Part shown: one piece after another, positions 33,926 to 46,486 of the stretch
Position numbering within the stretch: position 1 is the stretch's first letter
How the letters are laid out: each line of letters starts with the position of its first letter
Assembly: GCA_021234155.1 (NCBI GenBank)
Contig: JAJEKV010000014.1
Location: 19,731,513 to 19,795,512 of the forward strand
Direction: 5' to 3'
Source: Isoetes taiwanensis
Lineage: Eukaryota; Streptophyta; Lycopodiopsida; Isoetales; Isoetaceae
Length of the DNA: 64,000 nucleotides
Notes under the pieces: generated by a model
Seen by the model: the letters and a program-made list of their open reading frames with translations, nothing else
The model's database searches: none
Told to the model about the DNA's origin: nothing
Translations under genes and position numbers: made by a program

Positions 33926-34085
33926 TCCGCGAAAACACAAAGAAAAATCCAAATAAAAACCAAAGAAGATCCGGGCGAAAACACAAAGAAGAAAACAGAG
34001 CAGAGCTTCAAGATCTGGCGAAAACACAGCAAAAATCCGGCGAAAACACAGCAAGATCTGGCGAAAACACAGCAAAACACAGAGC
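33926..34085 (+). repeat. degenerate tandem array of GATCTGGCGAAAACACAGCA
   Basis: Five recognisable units of about 20 bases start near 33926, 33970, 34011, 34033 and 34054. A 202-codon plus-strand frame (33638-34246) spans the hairpin and this array; its Lys/Thr/Gln repeats mirror the DNA array, so I do not call it a gene. Confidence 0.7.
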
Positions 34086-34173
34086 AGGGCTTTAAAAATC
34101 CGACAAAGCAGTGCATGAAGATCCGGCATGATCCGGCAAGAAAAATGCTCTGTTATGGCGAGCAGAGCATGAA

Positions 34174-34246
34174 GAATCGACGATCTATTTGCAACCTGCT
34201 TCATCTGAAGAAGAACCGACGATCTATTTGCACCTGCTTCATCTGA
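34174..34246 (+). repeat. ~35-bp direct duplication
   Basis: Block with CGACGATCTATTTGCA and CCTGCTTCATCTGA at 34174-34208 and 34213-34246, two small differences, period 39. Confidence 0.85.
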
Positions 34247-37200
34247 CGAATTGGCGGCGGACTTAAAAAAGAAGAACCCTAAAAACAAAACGAAGAACCC
34301 TAACCTGCGCAGCCGGTCAGGCGGAATGCATTAACCCAACTGCCATTCCGCAGTATTGGCTGCGCCATGTGGCGCCAGGAAAATGCACGAATGACGAAAA
34401 AACAGACCCAACTTCTATATTGTGCACTATGGTGACATCTTGGCAAGGTTAGTATTTTTCAAAAATTTACCTTTTTTATTGCCCAAAGCTTAGACGTGAG
34501 AATTCTCAATGTGCCTACAGATGGGTTTTTAACTGATACAATAGGGGACCTCTGAAATTTCCTAATTAAACTCCATGAAAGCCCTTATTGTTGGAAACCA
34601 CTTGCCTATCTATTTTAACCATGAATTCGAGTTTTGCAACTCATTGCAAATTTCCTTTTGAAAGTCTTAAGGTGGGTCATTAATCATTTTTGTACACGTG
34701 AACAATAGCTTTGGTTCCATTAACAAGCATGTTTAAATTTAGGACATTTGATTCACTAGCACATTTGATACAGAAAAAGGGGTTGTACCATTAAAAAATT
34801 ACAAAGGGTTGGTGCCGTGGCCTTTCTCCAAGCGACATTTATTTCCATGCTTCAAGTGTCAACTTAGACCCATGTATTCCTGAATATTTAGCTTAGCATG
34901 GCTAAAGCTTTATGGCATCTACAGCGAGCGCCTTATTTAACAACCACCGTCATGTTTAAACCAGCATGAAATTTAAAAAACTCCGTGTATTTTTTCTCTC
35001 AATGTGGTTTTAACATGACACTCACTCAAAAATTCGTTAAGTCCACAAAAACCTCGTGTATTTTTTTTGGTTCAAACATGACAGTGGTTGATAAATACCA
35101 CGATTGCATCTACAGGGGAAATTTATGGCCTCAAGAACCTAGCATTGCAGTCGTGAGCCACATCATAATTCTTCATGTGCCATAGGTTCCCCTGCCTGTT
35201 TGCATGTAGCAATGGATGCCCATTGCCTATTAAAAGCCATTACAAATGGCTACAGACCTTCTCAGGGGCTAAAACGATAGTTAATGAAGCTCACAAGGTA
35301 GTAGCAATCTGAAACTACACAGAATATCTTGGTCATAGACGTGCACAAAATAAGCATTGTCTCTTCTTGCAATATGCCATACATAATTTTAATGATTAGC
35401 AATCAGACAGCAATGTACTCATATCAGGAAATGAGGCAGAACTTGCAGGGTTATAATGTCTTGATTTCCCACTACATTCCGTAGGTATAATCTTGAGCTG
35501 GCTGTATGCAAACTGCTAAAATGAAATGGTAAGAAACTCCCAAAGGGGGGGATGACAAAAGGAGGAAGAACATGGAATGAAAAATCTTCTAGCAATCGTG
35601 CTCTTTGATGATGCTTAGAACCCTTGATTGTCATGGCGAGATAGCCGGCCGTACACTGCTGAATCTTTCCATGAAGTAAGAAAAGGCCCCTCGCAAGAGG
35701 CGATTGATTTTTGAGGAGTTGTTGGATGTGCACTCTTATGCTTAGGCAGGTTGCTTCACTCGGTGGGTCTCCGCTTATCCGCTGAGATTTTATTCCTGTC
35801 TCTGCATTTATACTTGTATTTGACTCTTTGATTGAATAAAGTCCGACGTCCTTCAACAAAAAAATTCAGACATCCATAAAGGATATTCTCCGGGCTTCCT
35901 GCTTCCATGATAAGTTTTACAGAATTAAATACCATCTGGAAACAACATTTCTTTAACAATAGTAAGCCCTAAAAGAAGATGAATGAAACAACATAAATGC
36001 CACAAGATTCATGCCGTCATTGCAAGAAAACAGAGGATAGGAGATAAAATTAAAATAATAAAAATATCTCAGACCTGGTGTGTTAAGGGCCAGACCCGTT
36101 GCACAACCTGCGATTCCTGCGTTTATGGCTGTAAGGACAGACACTTCTGAATGGCAGAAACACTTCGTGCTATTCAAGCAAATGAACAGAAAGATTTAAG
36201 ATTAGAGCATCTTACCCTAGGGCCCCTAAGAATTTGGATTCGCATCTCAGGGCCAAGCACAGAGAAAAAAATAGTTAGCAACTAGCAAAAGGTATGAATA
36301 CAAACATCTACTGCAGTGAATCATTTGAAGAACTCACCTCTTTTGGAGCTGAGTAGCTCCAGTACTAGCTCGAGTTTTGTGCAGTGGACACCACAACACA
36401 AAAAAAAAAAAGGAAATGGAGCTCTTACCAGAAAGATGGCGCATCTCCAGTATGCCATAGCCATTACGGAGTATTATAGAGTAGAAGCACGAGCAAAAAG
36501 GTGCCTGCTTGGCAAAAAATTAAACCTTGTGAGACTGCCCCCGTTTCCCACAGAATCTCCCTGCAAAGCCAGCGAGATTTCTTCTCTCTTCTACCAATTC
36601 AAATGCATTTAAAGCTTCCGTATACCAAAAAGCTCCATGAAAGCAGCCGATTAAACCCAGATACCAAAATGAGACGTCAAAGCTCTATCAAAGCGCCCAA
36701 TTGAATCCGATTATGCAAATGGCCATGAGCTTCAAAGCCGGTAATGGCAGAGCTACGGCAAATCTGGTGAACACGAAAGATTCTTCGACTCCTGCATTGA
36801 ACAGAGGAAACAGACATATTTTCAAGATACTGTTAGCATTATTGCCCGGAACCTGACATTGCATGCCTAAGCTGTGGCAGATGCTATGGCTAAGCTTGAA
36901 TTCTCCATCTGCAGATTTTGCCGGCAAAGGGAAGTGGAGGAGTTGCGAAGCAGGCACATTACAGAGGAGTAAGGAAGCAGCCATTTCTCTGCAAATTCCT
37001 TGCCATCTTCGGCTGCCCTATTTTCTACTGCTCTAGCCATAGCCGGAGCTTCACATCGCCTCTGCTATTTCCCCATGTCGCCTCTGTCTCAGCCAATAGA
37101 TTAAACCAGAAATATGAGCGAAACAAAGCAGATAACCTCTGGCGCCATGGCGAACACATCTGGCATCGCTCGATAGCTCGAAAAAGAATAGAGATGCGGC

Positions 37201-37628
37201 GGAATAATAGGAATCGAAAATGTAAACCATAAGTGCTCCAGCGGGCTCCAGTGATAATAAATTGGCGCCATAAATGAACCGGACAGCGTAGCCATGGCAT
37301 ACATAAGCAATGCGCCCGCCGAAGAAGCAACTAGAATTCCAAAACAATTGCAATGCTTGATCACCAGATATATACCAGTAGTCAGAACATTCAAGAATGT
37401 TCCACAATATCTTTCCATCTTCTAGAGTTTTCAAGACATTCTGGAAGCTACCATATCTCCGCTAAGAACCTTCTGGAAGCCACCATATCCGACGGCCGAG
37501 ATCGCGTGGGAGTGAATGGACGGCCGAGATCTGGCGGCTTATATATAATGGAACCTTCTGGAAGCCACTCCTAATAATTACATATATATTCAGATATGTG
37601 TATAAATTGGTTGTCTGAAGGTTTTCTG
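34247..37628. other. region without a supportable gene
   Basis: The most exon-like part is on the minus strand near 36075-36150: VSVLTAINAGIAGCATGLAL between an AG and GTCTGAG. It resembles a small membrane-helix exon, but I cannot place it in a family. Other frames (35419-35859, 37025-37434) show no motif. Confidence 0.35.
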
Positions 37629-37908
37629 CGGTATAAATTTATACCGAGAGAGCTGTCGCAGTATAAATTTATACCGAGAGAGCTCTCGTGGTATAACGAG
37701 GGAGCTCTCACAGTATAAATTTATACTGTGAGAGCTCTCGCAGTGAATCGAGAGAGCTCTCGCGGTATAAATTTATACCGCTCGAGTCCTCTTGCGGTAT
37801 AAATTTATACCGCTCAAGTCCACTTGCGGTATAAATTTATACCATGCGAACTCTCTGGCATGTCATATCCGCACAGCACTACCTATTGTGGTATAAATCT
37901 ATACCACC
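37629..37908. repeat. array of TATAAATTTATA palindromes
   Basis: Seven palindromes of the type CGGTATAAATTTATACCG, plus one half copy, occur every 30-60 bases (37629, 37659, 37711, 37762, 37794, 37826, 37889). They alternate with a second palindrome, GAGAGAGCTCTC. Some copies carry compensating changes (CAGTATAAATTTATACTG at 37711-37728). Confidence 0.9.
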
Positions 37909-38640
37909 CAGAAATTTATTTTGAAGACGTTATGTCCACGCATTGTCATCGTGGTATACATAAGTCTATAGCAAGACGGATGAGCAAATAAGAGCAAGTA
38001 TATAAGACGAAGAGCGAGCGTCTTCGACTCCAACTTGCGCTTCAAAGTGTAAGTTTGTTCAATGAGGCATACTTTCATGTGAAAATGTTTGCTTCAATGA
38101 GGCAATGTCAAAATGTGTTGCATTTTTTTACGGTTTGTTCATAGTTTTGTACTGATTTGGAAAACTTTGAATAAAATACCTTTTTGGCACTTTAGTGTGC
38201 TTGCTGTTTTTTCCAATGTCTATTTTGTTTAGTTTTTGAAAATATTACTATTTTGCAAACCAAACTAGGGGGGCCAAAAAGGGATGTCAAACAATTTTGA
38301 ATGGAAGCTAAGTTCACACCCCCCTCCAAAATGATGCCTAAAATTTTCAAATTGTCACACTTGTCACAAATATACCACAAAAGGGACATTTTTGGGGGGA
38401 TTTTAGGGAATCTTTCAAAGATTCCTTTTGAAGTGCATTTTGAGCAAATTAGTGCGTTTCATTTTAAACTTTGTTGTATGTGCTGGATTTGCCTGTGGCA
38501 AATTGCAGGGGCCATCGAAGCGGATTCTTGCACAGCATTTGGCCATGTGCTGCAATCTTTTGGATACCCTGATGCACATGGCTATGGACATTTTTCAGCA
38601 CAATGCCAGCTTCTGCCCAGATAAGTTTCTATGACATATA
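37909..38640. other. spacer
   Basis: An exon-like block near 38505-38625 follows an ATTGCAG and is open in two frames. No family recognised. Confidence 0.3.
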
Positions 38641-39095
38641 GGCCACAGGTGCAGCCTATTGATTGTGTTTCCTTCTCAATCCATGCTTTGGCAGTCCCTG
38701 TCCATTATTTGCAGCAGCATTTTAGCAGTCTAAAAGGTTCTTTTCAGAGGTACGTCGAGCAAGTGCAAAACTTTCTTTGTACAGATTATGGATTTAGGAC
38801 GCATTGGCATTACATAATGATGCATATAGGCCACATGTGCAGCCTATTAATTATGTTTCCTTTTCAATCCAACCATGCTTTAGTGGGCCCTTCCATTATC
38901 TGCAGCAGCATTTTAGCATTCTAAAAGGTTCTTTCCAACATTGAGCAAGCGCAAACCTCTACTTTGTACATATTATGGATTTAGAACTCATTGGCATTAG
39001 ATTTGTTGTCATTTTCTTTGTCTATGGATTATGGTTTCCTTCTCAATCCATGCTTTGGTGGTCCCTGTCCATTACTTGCAGCAGCATTTTAGCTA
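38641..39095 (+). repeat. 188/179-bp tandem repeat, about 2.4 units
   Basis: GGCCACA-GTGCAGCCTATT starts units at 38641 and 38829. A third partial unit is recognised by GTTTCCTTCTCAATCCATGC at 39034. Each contains ATTTGCAGCAGCATTTTAGC or a close variant. Confidence 0.85.
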
Positions 39096-39377
39096 GGCAA
39101 CCTGAACAATAAAGCACTTAAGAAAAGAACAAAAAATTGAATTAGATATGCTTGCATATGTTCAGTCCATTAAATTTTGCCTCTTGCAAGCTAGATAAAG
39201 GTGAAGAAGCATCACAGTCCAATTAGAGTTATGAAATGGAAGGCCTTGAACCAAATAAAGTCATATTTCTATCTCTTCTTAAAGGATGTGTGTTGTAGAG
39301 CAGGAGACATCCGTTCATGAATAGATTGCCAAAACTGTCTTCAACAATTTGTGAAGATCATCTACCATTATTTGCAA

Positions 39378-39495
39378 GATGATATTGTTGTAGGGAACGC
39401 AGTCATTCAGATGTATGGGAATTGTGGGAGTTGGAGGAGGCATCTGAAATATCCACTAAAATGGCAAAACAAATGTGATATCCTGGAAGAAAATG
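39378..39495 (+). pseudogene. PPR unit fragment
   Basis: DDIVVGNAVIQMYGNCGS is followed, after a frame change, by KTNVISWKKM. This is the end of one PPR and the start of the next in a PLS array. It lies 360 bp upstream of a P450 relic on the same strand. Confidence 0.6.
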
Positions 39496-39859
39496 TCTTC
39501 TTCCTTATGCAGGTGTTAGTAGAGTCCTAAGGGTTCTCCTGGACCTAAGACATGGCCGGTTAACGGTTGCATTATCGAAGCGTGCAAAGAACTTTGATAA
39601 ACTACATGATTGGTTCTTTGGGTTACTTCCATGAGACACTTACATTCTCAGTGCCAATGTTGTCTAATGTTGTCTGTCAACAACACTTTTACTGCCCAAT
39701 CCAATTGACACTTTTACTGCCCAATCCAGCAAACGTGGAGCACATTCTCAAGACCAACTTTCTAATTAGGTGCAATATTTTTCCATGATAATAACATAGC
39801 CAACTTTCATGAACTATGCGTTCTTTCTAACTAATTTCCTTCCCCCCCCTTTTTTTTTT

Positions 39860-40592
39860 GAGATAGGGAGCCATGCTTCTCGAAAGGTTTGCAGATTTAA
39901 TGGGCCAGGGGATTTTGCAGTAGATGGTGCTATGTGGATGCAACAGAGGAAGGTAGCCACCACAGAATTTGCACCGTCTAAGCTTCAAGAGTAAAAAGTG
40001 GCAAGAAATATAGCACCCATGATCCCATCATCAAATTCGCTCAGAAGCTGAATTACCAGACCCTTAACAAGATGCATTATTTGCCGCCATCTCAGAAGCT
40101 CTGCGGTTGTACCCACCCGTTCCTTTGGTAAAACATGTCGTTCACGTCTTTCACTATTCAGCCATTCGATTTCTGTATTTTAGGATCTTGAATGCACGGT
40201 GTTGCTAGGTTTAATGTCCATGATATAAAGGAAGCTATAATAGACGATATATGACCAGATGGAACTTAGATTCAAGCTGGGCAATTTGTAAGCTATCCAC
40301 CTATGCAATGTGCAGGCTTGAAGAAATTTGCGGTCCTGATGCTTGCAAATTCAATCCATCACGATGGCTTTATGATGGAGTGCTTTATCCTCAATCACCC
40401 TACAAGTTCACAACATTCCAGGTAAGATATTCCTGTGGTGGCCAATGTTGGGATTTAGAAATAGCGTACAAAGTTCTTGAGAGACTTCCTTTTTGGAATC
40501 TGCCTTCTGACCTCACACTTAGCCTACCATCGTACAGAAAAGCATTATATACAATAGTGCACGATATGGTTTTAGTTTCATTGCAATTCTAA
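39860..40592 (+). pseudogene. cytochrome P450 (CYP86/CYP704 clan) pseudogene
   Basis: Three pieces in the correct order are visible. The C-helix region reads GDFAVDGAMWMQQRKVATTE (about 39898-39960). The K-helix reads AAISEALRLYPPVPLVK with ExxR as EALR (about 40084-40131). The PERF-like region reads CGPDACKFNPSRWLYDG, then LYPQSPYKFTTFQ (40335-40422). CYP86/704 enzymes hydroxylate fatty acids for cutin, suberin and sporopollenin in the ER. The I-helix part is deleted, frames change between pieces, and the heme-binding FxxGxRxCxG loop is destroyed after TTFQ. It cannot make a working enzyme. Confidence 0.8.
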
Positions 40593-41482
40593 TCTCAACT
40601 TTTTTGCAATTCTTCACCAGGTTGCTTTCCCATGTCGTCTCTATTTTGCACTTTGCACTGTTCTATTTAAGGGCTTATCTCAACTTTATTCAAGCACTAA
40701 TTCAGAACCATGTACAAAACCAACATTCGTCTACAGACAACAATACTTTGTTCCAATAATGCCATCACAAACCAAGTAAACAATTACATCAACGATTAAG
40801 CAAATGGTCAACAATTTATATTTACAACAACGGACACTTGCAACCTACATGTTGTCAACTTACAAGGCACAATACTAAATAATCTAAAATGTGCATGATC
40901 TATTGAATACAAATTAAAAAACATTTATAAACTCAACCAAATACCAAACACTAACATAGTATAAGTACATATTAGACGTCATTGAAATTGCATGCAATCT
41001 AAAAAAAAAAACATTCAAAGAAAAAATCAACAGCAAAGAACTGACCAAACATGACACAACAAGTAACTGCATTTTGATTAAATTTCAGTTTCGATGTATT
41101 GCATAAGCAAAATTCAAACCCTCTGCCTGCTACCAAGTGCTCTTGTCTGCCCGTCTACCTAGACAATGACTTCATAATGACAACTTACATACAAATTAAA
41201 GTTGCCATGTACTGCATTTCGAACACAGGAACTTGCTCAAACAACCACTAATGTTTTTCATGCTTGAACTGCCTTGGTTCATTCTCGCTGCCAAATTGAG
41301 TGTTTCCTACGATTTGGCCAATGGTTTGGCGAAAATTCTAGAGAAAGGAAAGCCAGTAACTGGAGCATGAGATAACATTAGAGCTTGGTGGAAGGAAAAA
41401 CTCAGATTCGATAAGAATGGACCTGCTGCAATATAAAACTATCAAGCTGAACATGCAAATAAGAGAAAGACTAATGGCAATG
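40593..41482. other. AT-rich spacer
   Basis: No gene or repeat recognised. Confidence 0.4.
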
Positions 41483-41561
41483 CACAAAAGAACGAAACAG
41501 AACCCATGAAACCACAACCTCGAGCCATCAGAGGGCAACCCCTCGTGCGCAGCACCTTGTT
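41483..41561 (+). repeat. GGGCAACCC...GCGCAGCACCTTGTT repeat, copy 2
   Basis: Same two conserved blocks and spacing as 1103-1182. Confidence 0.65.
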
Positions 41562-41574
41562 TACTCTTTACCAA

Positions 41575-41850
41575 GTTTATAATGTTTTGTATGTACCACC
41601 ACGAACAAGGTCAGCTCTCTTGTTTGCTTCAATTTCACTTTTCTCTTTTTCCTTTACCCTCTGCTAAGTTGATAATGTTTTGTATGTAGCCCTAGCAAAG
41701 GTGTAGCACCACGAGCAAGGCCAACTCTCTTGCTTTTTCAATGTCTTCCATTTAGTTTACCTTTTATCCTCCGCTAAGTTGATAATGTCTGTATGTAGTC
41801 CTTACCACCACGAGCAAGGTCAAAGCTCTTGCTTGCTTCACTCTCTTTCA
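41575..41850 (+). repeat. ~95-110-bp tandem repeat, three units
   Basis: Units begin TTGATAATGTTTTGTATGTA (about 41576, 41669, 41779) and contain CACCACGAGCAAGG and CTCTCTTGCTTGCTTCA. It begins right at the end of the copy-2 dispersed repeat. Confidence 0.8.
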
Positions 41851-42032
41851 TCTTTATGCTCTAGACTAGCTACCATGCACCTTAGGATCAGAGGTTTTTA
41901 CTGCTGGATGTGAACAGAATCCTTGTCAAGAGATTTGAGTGTGGTGAAATACTATCTAAGCAAAATCCACTCTCAATCTTCTTTGTTTAATATCGAGCCA
42001 TGTGAATGGTATAATTATAGGGATTTGTTTTC

Positions 42033-42790
42033 CTAGCCTAAAAGTGTTCGCATTTTCATGCAATTGTTGCCTTTTGAAGTTTTCAGTATCTTATTCATGA
42101 GTGCTGTCAGCATTTTCGAGTATCCATGCTGCTTCTTCTGTACATATCTGGATGTTGGTATGGTGATGGTTGCCCCACAATTTGATGCACCTGATAAATA
42201 ACCAACCAACTTGATGTGCGATGGCTTTAGTGATGTCTGGACTGTAGTCCCACTTAGTAGAGAAGAAAGGCTGCGCAAGACATAAGAGACATACCTATTG
42301 CATATTATGTCCAACATTATCCCCAACATCCTGCAGAGTCACGAACAAAGGGTGACCTAACTGGGCATCAATGCTAAAATAAATCGTAAAGCAATTGACA
42401 CTATGCAATCCATCAAATTATACAGCTATATATCCCATGAATAAGAGCACCTTCTATCATGTTCTGCCCACAAGTGACTTCGCATTGTTCAAATAGCGCC
42501 CTATCAAGGGACCTGATCACAGCTTCTGCAACATGTGATCCTGATGGGTCCATTGACGAATGCACAAATTTCTTGTTAGAATGTATTCAAAAGGATGATA
42601 CTTGAATGGTTGCATGACCCAAGAGATTGTCAAGAGCTGGACTGCATGAACAACATCAAGCAAGATAAAAATGCCTTTTTTGAATTACATCAAGAGCATT
42701 CCCAATCAAAATTTTCCTTTCTTTATGATTGTTGACAGACCGTTCAATTTAAATAGCTCCAGCAGACTCTTTACAAACCATGACGAACCT
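42033..42790 (-). pseudogene. NOP9 / Pumilio-23-like pseudogene fragment
   Basis: NOP9 (APUM23 in Arabidopsis) is a nucleolar Puf-type protein for 18S rRNA maturation. From the 5' side: LELFKLN, NERSV and LIGNALDVIQKRHFYLA (about 42640-42770, two frames), then KKFVHSSMDPSGSHVAEAVI with RSLDRALFEQCEV (about 42445-42585). After a probable intron comes IICNRYVSYVLRSLSSLLSG and KKQHGYSKMLTALMNKIL (42033-42330). The SGSHVAE and ‘YVLRSL’ words sit at the spacing seen in NOP9. Several frame changes make it non-functional. The family call rests on remembered motifs and needs a search. Confidence 0.6.
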
Positions 42791-44434
42791 GAACCAACTT
42801 CAGAACAGATAGACACAAGGATTTGAACACAGAAAACCATGTTCGCCTGCCCTTAGAAAGGAGCTAGAATTCGAATATAAGATGCAGAATATGAGCTAGA
42901 CTTTGCCAGAAAATCATGCTAATTTACAACCTCAAAAATATCGATTTAATGTTGTTGCTTCAAACATCCCAATTCATTCAGGTAACCACTTCACTCCTAT
43001 GCTCTATGTCCCGAAGTTGAAGATGACATGTTGCACCTAAATAGAAGAAAAAGATGGCAACAATAATAGACATGCAAGAATGATTTATTCGCGGCGCAAA
43101 GATCTATATATCAAATTCATCCATCAGCATTGCGTTGCCCATGCAAGCAATCAATATAGCACATCTATATCAGTACGAGCTTTAATAAAGCATAATTTTC
43201 AGAAAGCAAGACACAGTAGTATGGAAGCTTGTCTTAGATATGAGGCCACTCTCATCATGTAGAACTATGAAATTGGATAACCTTTATGTTGGAGCCCACT
43301 GCAATCAATTATTATCCAAAAGAAAGGTTTTTAAGGCTCAAATCTGGCAGGTATCCAAAAAGGTTTTGCCATAGTTAGACTTGTAGGTGAATCAAGCTTT
43401 GTGAGAGAGGATTAAGGCGGGAAAATATATAGAAGCGGCAGAAGAGCTATGGGCTATAATTTTAGCCCAAAAACACAGTAATCATGGCCTGGCATGTATT
43501 ACGCTACCAGGAAGTGACAATTGAAAGAGGTATGTTTTAAGAATATCCGTACATTTGTAGTGTTTTGAACCCATATATAATGTAGATTTCTAAAAGCATG
43601 TGTCTTATCAATTGAATAGCAAACTTGGAGTCACTACTAGTGCTATTTTGTGGGCATTGCGTAGGTTTAGCATTGAATATTTTGGCAAATGTAAGAATAT
43701 CAAAAGGTGGTTGTGTGTAACCGAAATGGCACATGTCATCTCCATTTATGAGTCAGATAGATGTTATAGTATAGATACTATTGATGGAATTTGTTTGTTG
43801 TTGTTGCCTAGAATAGTATAGACAATGTTTTATTTTCGTAATGTGTAGCAATATAAGTGATTATTAGACCTATCTTGCTCTTGAGAAGATACGGGTGATC
43901 AATATTTTTGCAATTTTTGTTGTTCATGCAGTAGCCATAGAAGTACTCGCTCATGTTAAGTTTTCTCAATATGTGTTTTTCCTCGATTGACAGCAATGAC
44001 ATTGCATAGGAAAGTTGTTGCCATGAGAATGATAGAAACATTTGTTCGATGGCATTTGCATTTTGTATAGCAAATAATATTGGCTAGCATAGAAAAACCA
44101 ACATCTCCATATTAAAATCATGAAACAGGGAAATCATAATGCCAATGTTTTGGCATTAATGCATGGTATGAAGGAATCTAGTGTCAAGGCCTATGTTTTT
44201 TTTTTTAACTTGCTAGTAGAACTATTCGGTAATAAATGTTGCCTCAAAAATTAAAACAACAAAAAGACTGGAACAATATTGAATAATATCATTGAATTAT
44301 GTGCTTTTCTATCGATTTTACTATTCCTGGACCATAGATGTCTTTCAAGTATTGCCATATAGAATATAGAAATGGCATAACGAGGATGCAAATCAACAAT
44401 TGCTTTCAACACAGGAAATACTGGAGTGAATTGT
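42791..44434. other. region without a supportable gene
   Basis: AT-rich; small frames without motifs. Confidence 0.35.
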
Positions 44435-44768
44435 GGGTGAAAGCATGCTAGGGTGTACCATTTAAAGTACTTTTTAGGGAGTGCGAAACTACCCAGAAAA
44501 GTACCCAGAAAAGTACCCAGCACTGGGTACTGTGAACTTGCATAAATGCCACAATAAATAATAAGTTTGAGAGTTAATTCATTTATTTTAGTCTCTAATA
44601 GTATTGTTATTCTCTAGTACAATAGATTGGCATGTTATTGACCTTCAATTCAAAAAAATTCGATTGATTTTAATGGAAAGAAAAACCAGAAAGTACCATT
44701 TTTAAAAGTACCCAGTGTAGGTACTTTTGAGGGTTCCAAAAGTGGTACACCGTAGCATGCTTTTACCC
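44435..44768. mobile_element. MITE with AAGCATGCTAGGGTGTACCA ends, copy 1
   Basis: Terminal inverted repeats are GGGTGAAAGCATGCTAGGGT… and …GGTACACCGTAGCATGCTTT. Inside are several GTACCCAG motifs and CAGCACTGGGTACTG. It is 334 bp and non-coding. Copy 2 at 48268-48594 matches along its length in the same orientation. Confidence 0.8.
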
Positions 44769-44849
44769 TTGTAGGTAAATCTAGCCCTCCCATGCTTGGT
44801 TCAAATATTAATTCTCCAATAGCTGGCCAAAACTTTAGAGAAACCTTAT

Positions 44850-45110
44850 GTGTCGTATCCTTCTTCAAGTTCACAGAGAATGACAATCGCTTTGCGCAAA
44901 ATTGCAGACTGCACAAACATATTGAAAAGAAACCTTATGTGTCATATTCTCCTTCAAGATCACGGAAAAATGACACTATATTGCTTTACGCAGATTTGCG
45001 GACTGCCCAGACATATTCAAAAGAAACGTTATGTATCGTATGCTCCTTTAAGGTCACAGAAAAATGACACTTGATTGCTTTGCCTAGAATTACAGACTGC
45101 AAGACATATT
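44850..45110 (+). repeat. three-unit ~85-bp tandem repeat
   Basis: The block ‘CATATTCAAAAGAAACCTTA…TGTCATA…CTTCAAG-TCAC…AATGACA’ occurs three times (about 44850, 44925, 45010) with drift. Confidence 0.65.
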
Positions 45111-45614
45111 CAAAAAGTTACTACATCTACAATGACTTGGCTATATAAGATTTGTAAAAGTTTTGATGAACACAGATGCCTAAATGCTAGTATTTGATTC
45201 ATAACTTGATAAAGCTAAGGTTTGCATGAATCATGGTATTTTGTAAAACCATATTCCATTTTTTAAAATCTGTAGAAATGATGTAAGACTTCTTTAACCT
45301 GCATCTATTGAGCAAGTTGTTGCAATGATAGCACCGGCATGTCTTCAAACATATATTATGCATGATCTAGCTACCTTTGCTTACAGTAAGCTCAAGGCTA
45401 TCCATGCAACCATACTCCTATATATTTCTGTAACTAGGAGCAAGAATGGGATTATAGATGGAGGTCAAGCTGTATAGGATACTTGCATCCAGTACCATAT
45501 ATAAGATGAACAGTTTCATAGAGGAACTACTCTAGACACTTGAAGTACAAAGAAAAATAACACAAATCTAAGAGATTATATAGATCAGAGAAACTATATC
45601 CCCACTCTCCATTC

Positions 45615-46486
45615 TTGCTGCAGCATGTGGCTATGAATACTCCTCCGCTGACTCTTCCACTGGAGAAGGATGTTCTAATGGTGATGTATAGACGACCCTT
45701 TGCTTCATGCACGTCACTACCCCTTTCCTCAGCCATGGCTGAATCTCCTCAGCGTTTGAAACGATGTTGGAAAGAGCATTGCACTACATGGTTTGCCCGT
45801 TGGGCTGTGCAACCAGAGCACTGCCTGATGCTTGCCAGTTCTGATCCTGAGCTTTTGCAACAATATCTCAATGGTCATTTTTCTGAAAAGATATGGGACG
45901 CAATTACTTTGGCCCAAATGAAAACTGATCATTATCATGCACACATAAATCCCACCTTGGCACCAGGGCCCCAAGCTTATTTGCTTGCTTCATTGTCCAG
46001 GAACAAGCTTGTAGCTATTGCATCAATTCGCACGGGGTCCCACAGGCTACGGATTGAGACAGGTAGATGGGAGCGGCTGCAATTGCCGCGAGAAGCGAGA
46101 CTATGTGCCTGTTGCCAGTTACAGGTTATTGAAGATGAAAGCCATACTCTTCTGCGTTGCCCTGCTTTTGAGATGCTCCGGAATCATTTTTTGACCTTAG
46201 CATTCCATTCCACGCTTCCACAACTTCTCAGAGCACCATCTGTGCATGACTTGGCATTATACATACTTGAGGTTCTAGATAAACGTCTGCAATTACTGAG
46301 CCCTCAGTAGTCATTATCTCCGTTTGTCTAGTATCATCAAACTGCAAAGGTTTTTCCCTTGAAAACCTTTCGAGGCAGGGGGTTTTTTAATCCTAGTAGT
46401 AATGATTGTATTAGACCATTGTATGGGTCCCATGACCTATTAGTCTCCGTGGACGTTAAAAAAAACTATTCTATTCTATTCTATTC
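45615..46486 (+). mobile_element. non-LTR retrotransposon, copy 4 (C-terminal, tailed)
   Basis: A 231-codon frame is intact from 45615 to a TAG near 46310: MAESPQRLKRCWKEHCTTWF, KLVAIASIRTGSHRLRIETG, then ARLCACCQLQVIEDESHTLL and RCPAFEMLRNHF. The C-A-C-C…H…C pattern is the C-terminal zinc knuckle. The 3' UTR (GGTTTTTCCCTTGAAAACC, AGGCAGGGGGTTTTTTAATC, GTCTCCGTGGACGTT) ends in an ATTCT tail at 46468-46486. TTGCTG at both ends could be a target-site duplication. It is 5'-truncated with no RT domain and is the best preserved C-terminus of the family here. Confidence 0.88.

Noticed and set aside
33638-34246. 202-codon plus-strand frame
   Set aside because: It runs across a hairpin and a 20-bp tandem array; its residue pattern simply follows the DNA repeats and no domain is visible.
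36075-36150. Exon of a TIM17/22/23-type membrane protein
   Set aside because: The short VSVLTAINAGIAGCATGLAL stretch is suggestive, but no neighbouring exon supports it; kept only as a remark.
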